A DNA stretch of 64,000 nt from Lachnospiraceae bacterium. GTDB lineage: Bacteria > Bacillota > Clostridia > Lachnospirales > Lachnospiraceae. The translations under genes were made by a program, and so were the position numbers. Location of the stretch: the NCBI GenBank assembly GCA_021199475.1, contig JAJQHZ010000140.1:1-64000 (forward strand). The letters run 5' to 3'. The notes below the pieces were generated by a model that had not been told where the DNA came from, did not search any database, and saw nothing but the letters and a program-made list of their open reading frames with translations. The stretch's first letter is position 1, and the number at the start of each line of letters is the position of its first letter. Shown here in pieces: positions 42,075 to 49,564 of this stretch.

Positions 42075-42193
42075 TTTGTAAACACTGGGCTGACAGGATT
42101 CATGTGTTTTGAAAATCGGGATGTAATCTATGAAATAATATGCTAAAATTAATTGCCTGATTTGCCGATAGAAAGGGATTCTGGTGAGAGAAA

Positions 42194-42979
42194 ATGAACC
42201 ACTATATGAAAGCAAATTATCACACCCATACCATCCGCTGCAAGCATGCGGAGGATTCGGAGCGCGACTATATTGAGACAGCGATTTCCATGGGAATGGA
42301 GGTCCTCGGTTTTTCGGACCATATCCCCTGTCCGTTCTCGGATGGCTTTGTTTCGACCATTCGGATGGACATGGAGCAGGCGGACGAATATGTGCAAACG
42401 ATTCGTTCCCTTGCGCGCGAGTATGAAGGGAAAATCCGTCTGTTCGTGGGTTTCGAGGCGGAGTACATACCGGAGTTTTTTGAGGCGCAGATGGAAATGC
42501 TGCACCGGGTACATGCCGACTACCTGATTATGGGGCAGCACTTTCTGGTGCGCGAGCCGGACGCGGTCTATACCGGTGCGCCCACACAAAGCGAAGCCTT
42601 CCTGAAGGACTACGTCGATTCCGTCATCGCCGGGATGGAGACCGGAGCGTTTCTTTACCTGGCGCACCCGGACCTGATCCATTTTGAAGGACCGGATGCC
42701 GTGTATGAGCGGGAGATGACACGTCTCTGCGAGGCCTTGTACGACCTCCGTATTCCGCTGGAAATCAACCTTCTGGGGCTCATGCAGCAGCGCCACTACC
42801 CCAGAGAGCGCTTCTGGCAGATCCCGGGGCGGATCGGGAACCGGGTGGTGCTGGGCGTAGACGCCCACAAGGCATCGCAGATTTGCTCGTCCGAGGCGTA
42901 TGAGCAGGCGATGAAAATGGCGGAAAAATATGGGTTGAGGGTGGAAGAGAAGCTGGAGGGATTCCTACATGACGATTAA
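42194..42979 (+). CDS. PHP-domain phosphatase, histidinol-phosphatase type
   Basis: A 261-aa metal-dependent phosphoesterase of the PHP family. Metal-binding motifs: NYHTHTIRCKHAED near the start, GFSDHIPCPF, FVGFEAEYIPEF, DYLIMGQHF, YLAHPDLIHF and the closing GVDAHKASQI. This arrangement is that of HisK-type histidinol-phosphatases. No other his gene lies nearby, so the true substrate may differ. It overlaps the next gene by 11 bases and is likely co-transcribed with it. Confidence 0.85.
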   Translation: MNHYMKANYHTHTIRCKHAEDSERDYIETAISMGMEVLGFSDHIPCPFSDGFVSTIRMDMEQADEYVQTIRSLAREYEGKIRLFVGFEAEYIPEFFEAQMEMLHRVHADYLIMGQHFLVREPDAVYTGAPTQSEAFLKDYVDSVIAGMETGAFLYLAHPDLIHFEGPDAVYEREMTRLCEALYDLRIPLEINLLGLMQQRHYPRERFWQIPGRIGNRVVLGVDAHKASQICSSEAYEQAMKMAEKYGLRVEEKLEGFLHDD

Positions 42980-43328
42980 TGAATATCAGAGCATGGCGAT
43001 GAGAACACTGAATCCCAAACTGGAGAAAAAGGACATTTTGCTCAATGGCGTGATGGGGCTGTGCGGAGAGTCGGGAGAGGTCATCGATCTCGTAAAAAAG
43101 CATCTGGCGCAGGGTCACGAGCTCAATACGGAACGTCTGGCCATGGAGCTGGGTGATGTGGCCTGGTATCTGGCGGAGACGGCCATGGCAATCGGGTATC
43201 CGCTGGAAGACATCCTGAAAATGAATATTGACAAACTAAAAGAGCGGTATCCGGATGGGTTTGAGGTCGAAAAATCCGTGACTAGAAAGGAAAATAAAAA
43301 GCCTGAAGATGCGGGAAAATTTGTCTGA
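42969..43328 (+). CDS. MazG-like nucleotide pyrophosphohydrolase
   Basis: A 119-aa all-alpha NTP pyrophosphohydrolase. GGAGGG inside the preceding gene serves as ribosome site. The metal-binding ExxE and ExxD pairs are seen in GESGEVIDLVKK and MELGDVAWYLAE. Such proteins remove non-canonical nucleotides or act on dNTPs as house-cleaning enzymes. Length fits single-domain MazG-like proteins; the Lys-rich tail is unstructured. Confidence 0.85.
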   Translation: MTINEYQSMAMRTLNPKLEKKDILLNGVMGLCGESGEVIDLVKKHLAQGHELNTERLAMELGDVAWYLAETAMAIGYPLEDILKMNIDKLKERYPDGFEVEKSVTRKENKKPEDAGKFV

Positions 43329-43447
43329 TGGAATTTATCCGCATTGGAGAATGCTTCTGAACGTGCAGGCCAGGCAGAGAAGACGGACAATGGATGAATC
43401 TTCTTGGCAGATAAGGGAACCGAAAGAATATAATAATAGGGTGAGCA

Positions 43448-44185
43448 ATGCAGATAAGGCTGGATAAATTCCTGGCGGATGCCGGAATCGGGACGAGGAG
43501 CGAAGTAAAAAGCATTATAAAAAGGAAAGCGGTCACCATTAACGGTGCCTGTGCCGCAAAGCCGGAGATAAAGATCAGCCCGGAGACCGATGAGATTGCC
43601 GTAAATGGAACCATTGTGGCAATGCGCGGTTCCGTAACCTATCTATTGCACAAGCCGGCCGGCTACGTCTGCGCAGTAAAGGATGACCGTTTTCCCACGG
43701 TGATGGAGCTGGTGCCGCAAAACCGGGATCTGTTCCCGGTGGGCAGACTGGACAAGGATACGGAAGGGCTGCTTCTGATTACCAATGACGGCGGGATGGC
43801 ACACCGCATGCTTTCCCCGCGCAGCCATGTGGATAAAACCTATCTTGCTGTGCTCGGCCGTCCGGCCGAAGAAGCGTATGCGGATCTTTTCTCTGTAGGT
43901 GTGGATATTGGCGATGATACGCCGACACTTCCTGCCGGATTGGTGATCTGCGATGACGGCAGCCGGGAGTGTGAATATTTGCCGGAGGAATACCGTACGT
44001 ACGCCGGCTCAGGACGCGTGGCTCTTCTGACGATTCAGGAGGGGCGGTATCATCAGGTAAAGCGGATGTTTCACGCGGTGGGAAATGAGGTTATCTACTT
44101 GAAGCGGCTGTCATTTGGGGCACTGGTGCTGCCGCTGCCTTTGAAAAAGGGCGAGGCTATTCTCTGCGATCCGCAGATTAATTAA
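43448..44185 (+). CDS. Pseudouridine synthase, RsuA/RluB family
   Basis: A 245-aa rRNA modification enzyme. The N-terminal S4 domain (MQIRLDKFLADAGIGTRSEV, KAVTINGACAA) binds RNA. The catalytic domain has VGRLDKDTEGLLLITNDG with nucleophile Asp102, and HRMLSPRSHVDKTYLA. YHQVKRMFHAVGNEVIYLKR is the C-terminal signature. The short form fits RsuA, which makes pseudouridine 516 in 16S rRNA. Immediately after the stop, the last 38 bases are repeated in diverged form. Confidence 0.9.
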   Translation: MQIRLDKFLADAGIGTRSEVKSIIKRKAVTINGACAAKPEIKISPETDEIAVNGTIVAMRGSVTYLLHKPAGYVCAVKDDRFPTVMELVPQNRDLFPVGRLDKDTEGLLLITNDGGMAHRMLSPRSHVDKTYLAVLGRPAEEAYADLFSVGVDIGDDTPTLPAGLVICDDGSRECEYLPEEYRTYAGSGRVALLTIQEGRYHQVKRMFHAVGNEVIYLKRLSFGALVLPLPLKKGEAILCDPQIN

Positions 44186-44223
44186 AAAAAAGCGAGGCCG
44201 TTCTCTGTGGCCCACACGATTAA
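44147..44223 (+). repeat. Diverged tandem duplication of the pseudouridine synthase gene 3' end
   Basis: AAAGGGCGAGGCTATTCTCT...CAGATTAAT at the gene end is followed at once by AAAAGCGAGGCCGTTCTCT...CACGATTAAT. The second copy lies after the stop codon and carries about eight substitutions. Confidence 0.8.
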
Positions 44224-44229
44224 TGGATT

Positions 44230-44296
44230 TTTCTATGCAAGGCGGAGGAAAGAGGCGTACCGAGGTACGTCGATTGACGACAACGCAGTATAGAAA
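44230..44296. repeat. 67-bp palindrome-bounded element
   Basis: TTTCTAT (44230-44236) and ATAGAAA (44290-44296) are inverted ends. Inside, TACC/GGTA (CGTACCGAGGTACG) forms a small hairpin. It looks like a small MITE-type intergenic element. Confidence 0.55.
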
Positions 44297-44340
44297 GATT
44301 TAGACAAGTCAGAGGTAAAGATTAATTCTTTAACAGGTCC

Positions 44341-44424
44341 TTAGGAACTACCGCGAAATAATTTGCCCATCTCGCACCGTCTAACGCGCAAATCGCCGGC
44401 CATAAAAGCCTTGACGCAGTTTAT
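44341..44424 (+). repeat. Dispersed repeat family R1, copy 2
   Basis: TTAGGAACTACCGCGAAATAA, CACCGTCTAACGCGCAAATC and AAAAGCCTTGACGCAGTTT match, in inverted orientation, 49382-49465. Together with the two elements before it, it fills the 360-bp gap before the Fic gene. Confidence 0.75.
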
Positions 44425-44496
44425 CCGGACCAGGCAGCGATTCGAAATAAAATTGCCGAAAACGGCAAAAATGTGGAATTTTAATGGCAACTCAAA

Positions 44497-44525
44497 TTGA
44501 AATTCTGCCGATAATGCGGTATACT
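44497..44525 (+). promoter_or_regulatory. Promoter of the Fic gene
   Basis: TTGAAA (44497-44502), 17 bp, TATACT (44520-44525). Transcription should start only a few bases before the CGGAGGA ribosome site. This excludes the longer reading frame from 44484. Confidence 0.75.
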
Positions 44526-44546
44526 GACATTCGGAGGATGCATCAC

Positions 44547-45443
44547 ATGAAATATTTGTCAGTTGCCGAGGTGGCAAAGAAATGGAATCTATCGGAGAGA
44601 AGCGTCAGAAACTACTGTGCCGAAGGGCGTATTCCTGATGCTTTTTTGACTGGAAAAACCTGGAATATTCCCGAGACGGCCGCAAAACCGATGCGGGCGA
44701 ATGCACATAAGGAAGAACTGAAAACACTGCTTGAATTCTTAAAAAATGAGAAACAGAGTAAGAAGAAAGGCGGCATTTACCATAAGGTTCAGATTGAACT
44801 GACCTATAACTCTAATCACATAGAAGGGAGCAGGCTTACTCACGATCAGACCCGGTATATTTATGAAACAAATACCGTTTGCACGGATTCGGATGGAATA
44901 AATGTGGATGATATTCTGGAAACAGCCAACCATTTTCGCTGTATAGACCTGATCATCGATCAGGCGCATTTACAGGTATCGGAGAAGCTGATCAAGCAGC
45001 TGCATTCCATTCTCAAAACCGGTACCAGCGACAGTCGTAAGGACTGGTTTGCGGTCGGCGATTACAAGCGGCTTCCCAATGAGGTGGGGGGAAACGAGAC
45101 AGCAGCTCCGGAAGAAGTCTCTGCAAAAATGAAGCGCCTGCTTGCCGATTACAATACTTCTAAAACGCAAACCTTTGAGGAAATACTGGATTTTCATTAC
45201 AGGTTTGAACGCATTCATCCCTTTCAGGACGGAAACGGCCGTGTTGGGCGGTTAATCATGTTCAAGGAATGTCTGCGAAATGACATTGTACCGCTTATCA
45301 TTGAGGATGATCTGAAGATGTTTTATTATCGTGGCTTATCTACATGGAAGACCGAGAAAGGGTATCTCCGGGATACCTGCCTGACGGCGCAGGATCGATT
45401 CAAGAGCTGGCTTGATTATTTCCGGATCGGATATCGCGAGTAA
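44547..45443 (+). CDS. Fic domain protein with N-terminal helix-turn-helix
   Basis: A 298-aa protein. ATG 44547 is nine bases after CGGAGGA. Residues 1-50 form a MerR/excisionase-like helix-turn-helix (YLSVAEVAKKWNLSERSVRN). Residues about 88-95 hold the inhibitory motif SNHIEG (S-x-x-x-E-G, Glu93). The catalytic Fic motif HPFQDGNGRVGR has His224. Fic enzymes transfer AMP or related groups to target proteins. The intact inhibitory helix in the same chain indicates a self-restrained class II Fic. No antitoxin-like partner is next to it, so a classical Fic toxin pair is unlikely. Targets unknown. Confidence 0.9.
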   Translation: MKYLSVAEVAKKWNLSERSVRNYCAEGRIPDAFLTGKTWNIPETAAKPMRANAHKEELKTLLEFLKNEKQSKKKGGIYHKVQIELTYNSNHIEGSRLTHDQTRYIYETNTVCTDSDGINVDDILETANHFRCIDLIIDQAHLQVSEKLIKQLHSILKTGTSDSRKDWFAVGDYKRLPNEVGGNETAAPEEVSAKMKRLLADYNTSKTQTFEEILDFHYRFERIHPFQDGNGRVGRLIMFKECLRNDIVPLIIEDDLKMFYYRGLSTWKTEKGYLRDTCLTAQDRFKSWLDYFRIGYRE

Positions 45444-45501
45444 AAATGGCGGATTTGCGGAAAAGTACAGGAATCATTGTGAAGGGTGGAAAGGAACGAT
45501 T

Positions 45502-46401
45502 ATGATCAAAACAGTTGGAATTGTGGGACTGGGCGCGCTGGGCGTGCTCTACGGGAGCCTGCTTCTGGAGAAAATGGACCGGGAGGATCTGCTGATTATC
45601 GCGGATGAGGACCGCATCCGCCGGTATCAGGCGGAAGGGGTATATGCAAACGGAAAGAAGTGCGATTTCCGCTATGTGGCACCCGGCGAGGGCAGGGAGG
45701 TGGACCTGCTCATTTTTACTACGAAATATATGGCGCTGGAAGATGCGGCGAAGATGGCGCGGCCCTTTTGCGGGGAGCAGACGATTGTGATGTCGTTTTT
45801 AAATGGGATCTCCTCGGAGCAGATGCTTGCGGAGATTCTGAAGCCGAAGCGGCTGCTGTACTCCTGCGTTCAGGGAATGGACGCGACCAGAGTGGACCGG
45901 CAGGTCACATACAGCAAATCGGGCTACATCGCGTTCGGCGAAAAGGATTCTTCGCGAAGCGAGGCTGTTTGCGAGGTGGAGGAGTTTCTGAGCCGGACCG
46001 GTCTGGCGTATCAGATACCGGAGGATATCCGCCATCAGCTTTACAGCAAGTGGATGCTGAATGTGGGCGTGAACCAGACCTGTGCAGCTTTTGACGTGGA
46101 TTACGGCGGAGTGCAGAAGCCAGGAAAACTCAGGGATATCATGGTGGCTGCGATGGAAGAGGCTAAAAATGTTGCCACAGCGGAGGGAATCCCGCTTTCA
46201 GAGGAAGAATTGTGGTACTGGGTGGATATCATCGATGGCCTTTCCGCCAACGGTCAGCCTTCGATGCGGCAGGATGTCCTGGCCGGGCGGCCGACGGAGG
46301 TGGAGCTGTTTGCCGGGACCGTGTGCGCCATGGGGCGTAAGCACGGCATTCCCGTCCCGCAAAACGAGGAGTTTTACCGGCTGCTAAAAGGTAATAATTG
46401 A
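45502..46401 (+). CDS. Ketopantoate reductase family protein
   Basis: A 299-aa NADPH-dependent dehydrogenase of the PanE/ApbA family. ATG 45502 follows GGAAAGGAA. The Rossmann start VGIVGLGALGVLYGSLL is clear. LLIFTTKYMALEDA and the C-terminal SKWMLNVGVNQTCAAFDVDYG (catalytic Lys, Asn) with PSMRQDVLAGRPTEVELFAG match PanE. It would reduce 2-dehydropantoate to pantoate for coenzyme A. No panB or panC is near, and paralogues with other 2-keto substrates are common in clostridia, so function is tentative. It ends 17 bp before the GH120 gene. Confidence 0.85.
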   Translation: MIKTVGIVGLGALGVLYGSLLLEKMDREDLLIIADEDRIRRYQAEGVYANGKKCDFRYVAPGEGREVDLLIFTTKYMALEDAAKMARPFCGEQTIVMSFLNGISSEQMLAEILKPKRLLYSCVQGMDATRVDRQVTYSKSGYIAFGEKDSSRSEAVCEVEEFLSRTGLAYQIPEDIRHQLYSKWMLNVGVNQTCAAFDVDYGGVQKPGKLRDIMVAAMEEAKNVATAEGIPLSEEELWYWVDIIDGLSANGQPSMRQDVLAGRPTEVELFAGTVCAMGRKHGIPVPQNEEFYRLLKGNN

Positions 46402-46418
46402 TTTTCAAGGAGGAAGCT

Positions 46419-48416
46419 ATGATTATTTATGTCAAGGCCGGAGCAGACCGGGATGGAAATGGGACGAAGGAGCGTCCGTTTAAGCACATGAACGATGCGG
46501 CGAAAATTGCCCGGCCGGGGGATGAGGTTGTAGTTGCACCGGGAATTTACCGGGAGTATGTGGATCCGATGTACGCGGGAACGGAGGACGCGCGGATTGT
46601 ATACCGCAGTGAGGAGCCGCTTGCCGCTGTGATTACCGGTGCAGAGCAGATAAAAAGCTGGGAGCCGTATGAAGGAACGGTCTGGACGGCGCGGGTGAAA
46701 AACAGCATCTTTGGCGAATACAATCCGTACACGACCTATGTGTATGGCGATTGGTATTTTGCGAAGGCGGATAAGCATACTGGGTGCGTTTATCTGAATG
46801 ACCGGGCAATGTACGAGACCGCGTCTCTTGAGGAGTGCATTCGGGGTGACGTGTACGAATGCAGCTGGGTGCCGGAGGAGTCGGTTTATAAATGGTACAC
46901 CAGGCAGGATGAAGAGACAGATGAAACGGTTCTCTACGCAAATTTTCAGGGAAAGAATCCGAATGGGGAGCGGGTGGAAATCAATGTGAGGCGGGAGTGC
47001 TTTTTCCCGTCGAAGACCGGCGTAGGGTATATTACTGTCCGGGGCTTCCGCATCAATAAGGCTGCGACGACCTGGGCGCCGCCCGCCGCGTTTCAGGATG
47101 GGATGATCGGCCCGCACTGGAGCAGGGGCTGGATCATTGAGGACTGTGAGATTTCCGACAGCAAGTGCGCGGGCATTTCTCTGGGCAAATATCTGGATCC
47201 TGAAAATGACCATTATTTTACGTATAAGCAGGTAAAAAGTCCGACGCAGATGGAGCGCGACGCGGTGTGCCGCGGGCAGTATCACGGCTGGCTGAAGGAG
47301 AAGATCGGAAGCCATATCATCCGGCGCAACAACATTCATCACTGTGAGCAGGGCGGCATCATTGGACGCATGGGCGGCGTGTTCAGCGTGATTGAGGACA
47401 ACCACATTCATCATATCAATAACATGATGGAGCTGGGCGGGGCGGAAATCGCCGGAATCAAAATGCACGCTGCAATCGATGTCATCATGCGCCGCAATCA
47501 CATCCACCACTGTACGATGGGCATCTGGTGCGACTGGGAGGCGCAGGGGACGCGTCTGACGCAGAACCTGCTGCATGACAACCAGCGGCCATCCTTTGCA
47601 AAAAACCTGAAAGGCGGCATGATGTCTCAGGATATTTTCGTGGAGGTGGGGCATGGCCCAACCCTGATTGATAACAACATTCTGCTCTCCGATGTATCCC
47701 TGCGGTTTGCGACCCAGGGCGTGGCGCTGGTTCATAACCTGATCTGCGGGGCATTCACCTGCGTCGGGGACGGCACCGGCTGGCGCTATACGCCGTACCA
47801 TATCCCGCACCGCACGGAGGTTATGGGCTTCATGACCATCCTGCACGGGGACGACCGCTTCTATAACAATATTTTTGTTCAGAAATGGCCCGCTGCGGAT
47901 GCGATTGTCGAGCGTGATTCTACGGAAGGCTTCGACCCGGAGAATCGCGCGGCCGGTACCTGGATGTTTGAGGAATATCCGACCTATGATGAGTGGCTGG
48001 CGCAGTTTGACTTTACGAAGCCCGCGGATATGGCAAAATGCGAGCCGGCGCATTTCGGACATCTCCCGGTATGGGCAGAGGGCAATGTGTATCTCGGCGG
48101 TGCAAAGGCGTGCAGACACGACAAGAGCGGTCTTGTAGTTGAAAACGACCGCGGCGACATCCGCATCGAGCTTGCCGAGAGAGACGGGAAGCTTTATCTG
48201 GATACCAATATCTATGAAATGCTGGAAGGATTTACGGCGGAAATGATTCACACCGAAATGCTCGGAAAAGCCTTTGAACCGGAGCAGGCGTACGAAAATC
48301 CGGATGGAACGGCCATCCGGTTTGACTCTGATTATCTGGGAGAGCACCGCGGCGCCGATGTGATTCCGGGACCATTCGCGAGCGCCGCGGATGCGAAAAA
48401 GGCGGTTTTTGCCTGA
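46419..48416 (+). CDS. GH120 beta-xylosidase (right-handed beta-helix)
   Basis: A 665-aa cytoplasmic exo-glycosidase that would release xylose from xylo-oligosaccharides. ATG 46419 follows AAGGAGG. It matches the Thermoanaerobacterium XylC type throughout from memory: KAGADRDGNGTKERPF, FGEYNPYTTYVYGDW, VEINVRRECFFPSKTGV, TTWAPPAAFQDGMIGPHWS, HAAIDVIMRRN. The family's catalytic Asp and Glu are visible as Asp372 in CDWEAQGTR and Glu409 in FVEVGHGP. Length is close to the family (about 640). No transporter adjoins; a carbohydrate esterase follows on the same strand after a divergent TetR gene, which suggests use of acetylated xylo-oligosaccharides. Confidence 0.88.
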   Translation: MIIYVKAGADRDGNGTKERPFKHMNDAAKIARPGDEVVVAPGIYREYVDPMYAGTEDARIVYRSEEPLAAVITGAEQIKSWEPYEGTVWTARVKNSIFGEYNPYTTYVYGDWYFAKADKHTGCVYLNDRAMYETASLEECIRGDVYECSWVPEESVYKWYTRQDEETDETVLYANFQGKNPNGERVEINVRRECFFPSKTGVGYITVRGFRINKAATTWAPPAAFQDGMIGPHWSRGWIIEDCEISDSKCAGISLGKYLDPENDHYFTYKQVKSPTQMERDAVCRGQYHGWLKEKIGSHIIRRNNIHHCEQGGIIGRMGGVFSVIEDNHIHHINNMMELGGAEIAGIKMHAAIDVIMRRNHIHHCTMGIWCDWEAQGTRLTQNLLHDNQRPSFAKNLKGGMMSQDIFVEVGHGPTLIDNNILLSDVSLRFATQGVALVHNLICGAFTCVGDGTGWRYTPYHIPHRTEVMGFMTILHGDDRFYNNIFVQKWPAADAIVERDSTEGFDPENRAAGTWMFEEYPTYDEWLAQFDFTKPADMAKCEPAHFGHLPVWAEGNVYLGGAKACRHDKSGLVVENDRGDIRIELAERDGKLYLDTNIYEMLEGFTAEMIHTEMLGKAFEPEQAYENPDGTAIRFDSDYLGEHRGADVIPGPFASAADAKKAVFA

Positions 48417-48517
48417 TTCATCAGGAGTTCTTATAAGCCGCAAACTGTTTTTCAAAGGTCTCCTCACGGTAGGACTCATTTGAGGTGATTCGGATGAATG
48501 AGTGTTATACAGAATAA

Positions 48518-49156
48518 CTACGATTTCAGATAAAGCACAGTGACTCGGATCGTCTGTTCAATGAATCGTTGGATGACTTTTTCCAACTCTGGATCCTGCG
48601 TATTGGCACTCAGCCCAATATACTGAACCAACGCGGTATTTGTCTGTGAGATAAAAACAAATGCATCATCGACGCTGAGATTATCACTCAGTTCACCCTG
48701 AGATTTCATTTCGCTCAGCAAAGCGTTTATACGCTCCGCCCATTTTTCCTGATAGATTCTGATATGTTCATCAACAGGGGTCTTCCCGCTGTTATTTTGC
48801 GTATAAATCTGAAATAAAAGTAAAAGAGACAGGTCTCGTCTTTCTTTTAACATCGTACCATAAAAATCCCGCAATTGCTGTAAAAATACAGCAGTTGGGC
48901 TCTCCGCATGAGCGGGCGGCTGCATATAAAGCTTCTCTGTAAGATTTGTAACGATCTGCACCCCCAGCTCCTGCATGATATCATCCATATTTTTAAAGTA
49001 TTTATAGAGGGTAACGGTTGATACATCCAGATTCTTTGCAAGCTGCTGCATACTGAAGGCCGCTATTCCCTCCTCAAGAAACATTTCCTTCGCCGATGCC
49101 AGAATTTCATTTTTCCGGCGATCGCGCATCTGCTCAAAATAAGCTGTCTTATCCAT
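48518..49156 (-). CDS. TetR/AcrR family transcriptional regulator
   Basis: A 212-aa regulator. The helix-turn-helix reads ILASAKEMFLEEGIAAFSMQ then LAKNLDVSTVTLYKYFKNMD. The C-terminal part is a helical effector domain. Base composition is more AT-rich than the flanking enzymes. It has a good minus-strand promoter at 49192-49220 and an inverted repeat at 49243-49269. It is convergent with the GH120 gene and divergent from the esterase gene at 49565, so the esterase is a candidate target. Effector unknown. Confidence 0.85.
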   Translation of the reverse strand: MDKTAYFEQMRDRRKNEILASAKEMFLEEGIAAFSMQQLAKNLDVSTVTLYKYFKNMDDIMQELGVQIVTNLTEKLYMQPPAHAESPTAVFLQQLRDFYGTMLKERRDLSLLLLFQIYTQNNSGKTPVDEHIRIYQEKWAERINALLSEMKSQGELSDNLSVDDAFVFISQTNTALVQYIGLSANTQDPELEKVIQRFIEQTIRVTVLYLKS

Positions 49157-49191
49157 AGGATTCCTTTCTTTCCATATCTGAATCAGCTTCT

Positions 49192-49220
49192 ATTTTACCG
49201 ATGCCTTTTTGAAGAGTCAA
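49192..49220 (-). promoter_or_regulatory. Promoter of the second TetR gene
   Basis: On the minus strand TTGACT (49220-49215) and TAAAAT (49197-49192) are separated by 17 bp. Confidence 0.75.
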
Positions 49221-49242
49221 ATAGCAATTTTCACAAATCAGG

Positions 49243-49269
49243 GATGTGATATTTGGTAATTATCACATC
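49243..49269. promoter_or_regulatory. Candidate operator, perfect 9-9-9 inverted repeat
   Basis: GATGTGATA (49243-49251) and TATCACATC (49261-49269) are exact inverted repeats around TTTGGTAAT. Placed upstream of the TetR promoter and ahead of the divergent esterase gene, it suits a TetR dimer. Confidence 0.65.
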
Positions 49270-49381
49270 TTGCTTTTTTGAATATTTAGAGTTAATATCG
49301 TGTTAATTCAACTTACATTAAATAAACGCAATGCATGGAATGGAATGCGTGGAACACTCTGTAGAATCATGTTCTTTTACA

Positions 49382-49465
49382 GTAACTGCGTCGAGGCTTT
49401 TATAGCCTGCGATTCGCGCGTTAGACGGTGCAAGATGCACAAGTTATTTCGTAACAGTTCCTAAA
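49382..49465 (-). repeat. Dispersed repeat family R1, copy 3
   Basis: Read on the minus strand it begins TTAGGAACTGTTACGAAATA and contains CACCGTCTAACGCGCGAATC and AGGCTATAAAAGCCT, a short palindrome. It matches 44341-44424 in opposite orientation. The rest of the 408-bp gap holds the TetR promoter and operator. Confidence 0.8.
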
Positions 49466-49564
49466 TTCAGGATGGAGAGCCACGCCAGGAAAAATCGCTT
49501 TATGATGGGCACGTCCTGTCAAAAATCAATTTGGGACATAAAAACGACAAGGAGGAATTTCGAG

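Noticed and set aside
45412-46401. Longer start for the ketopantoate reductase overlapping the Fic gene
   Set aside because: ATG 45502 has the ribosome site and directly precedes the Rossmann motif; the extension is coding sequence of Fic in another frame.
46374-48479. Antisense ORF of about 700 aa opposite GH120, and similar ones opposite GalT (38836-40335) and the ABC exporter (61543-63549)
   Set aside because: Sense strands encode clear catalytic motifs; antisense products are low-quality shadows.
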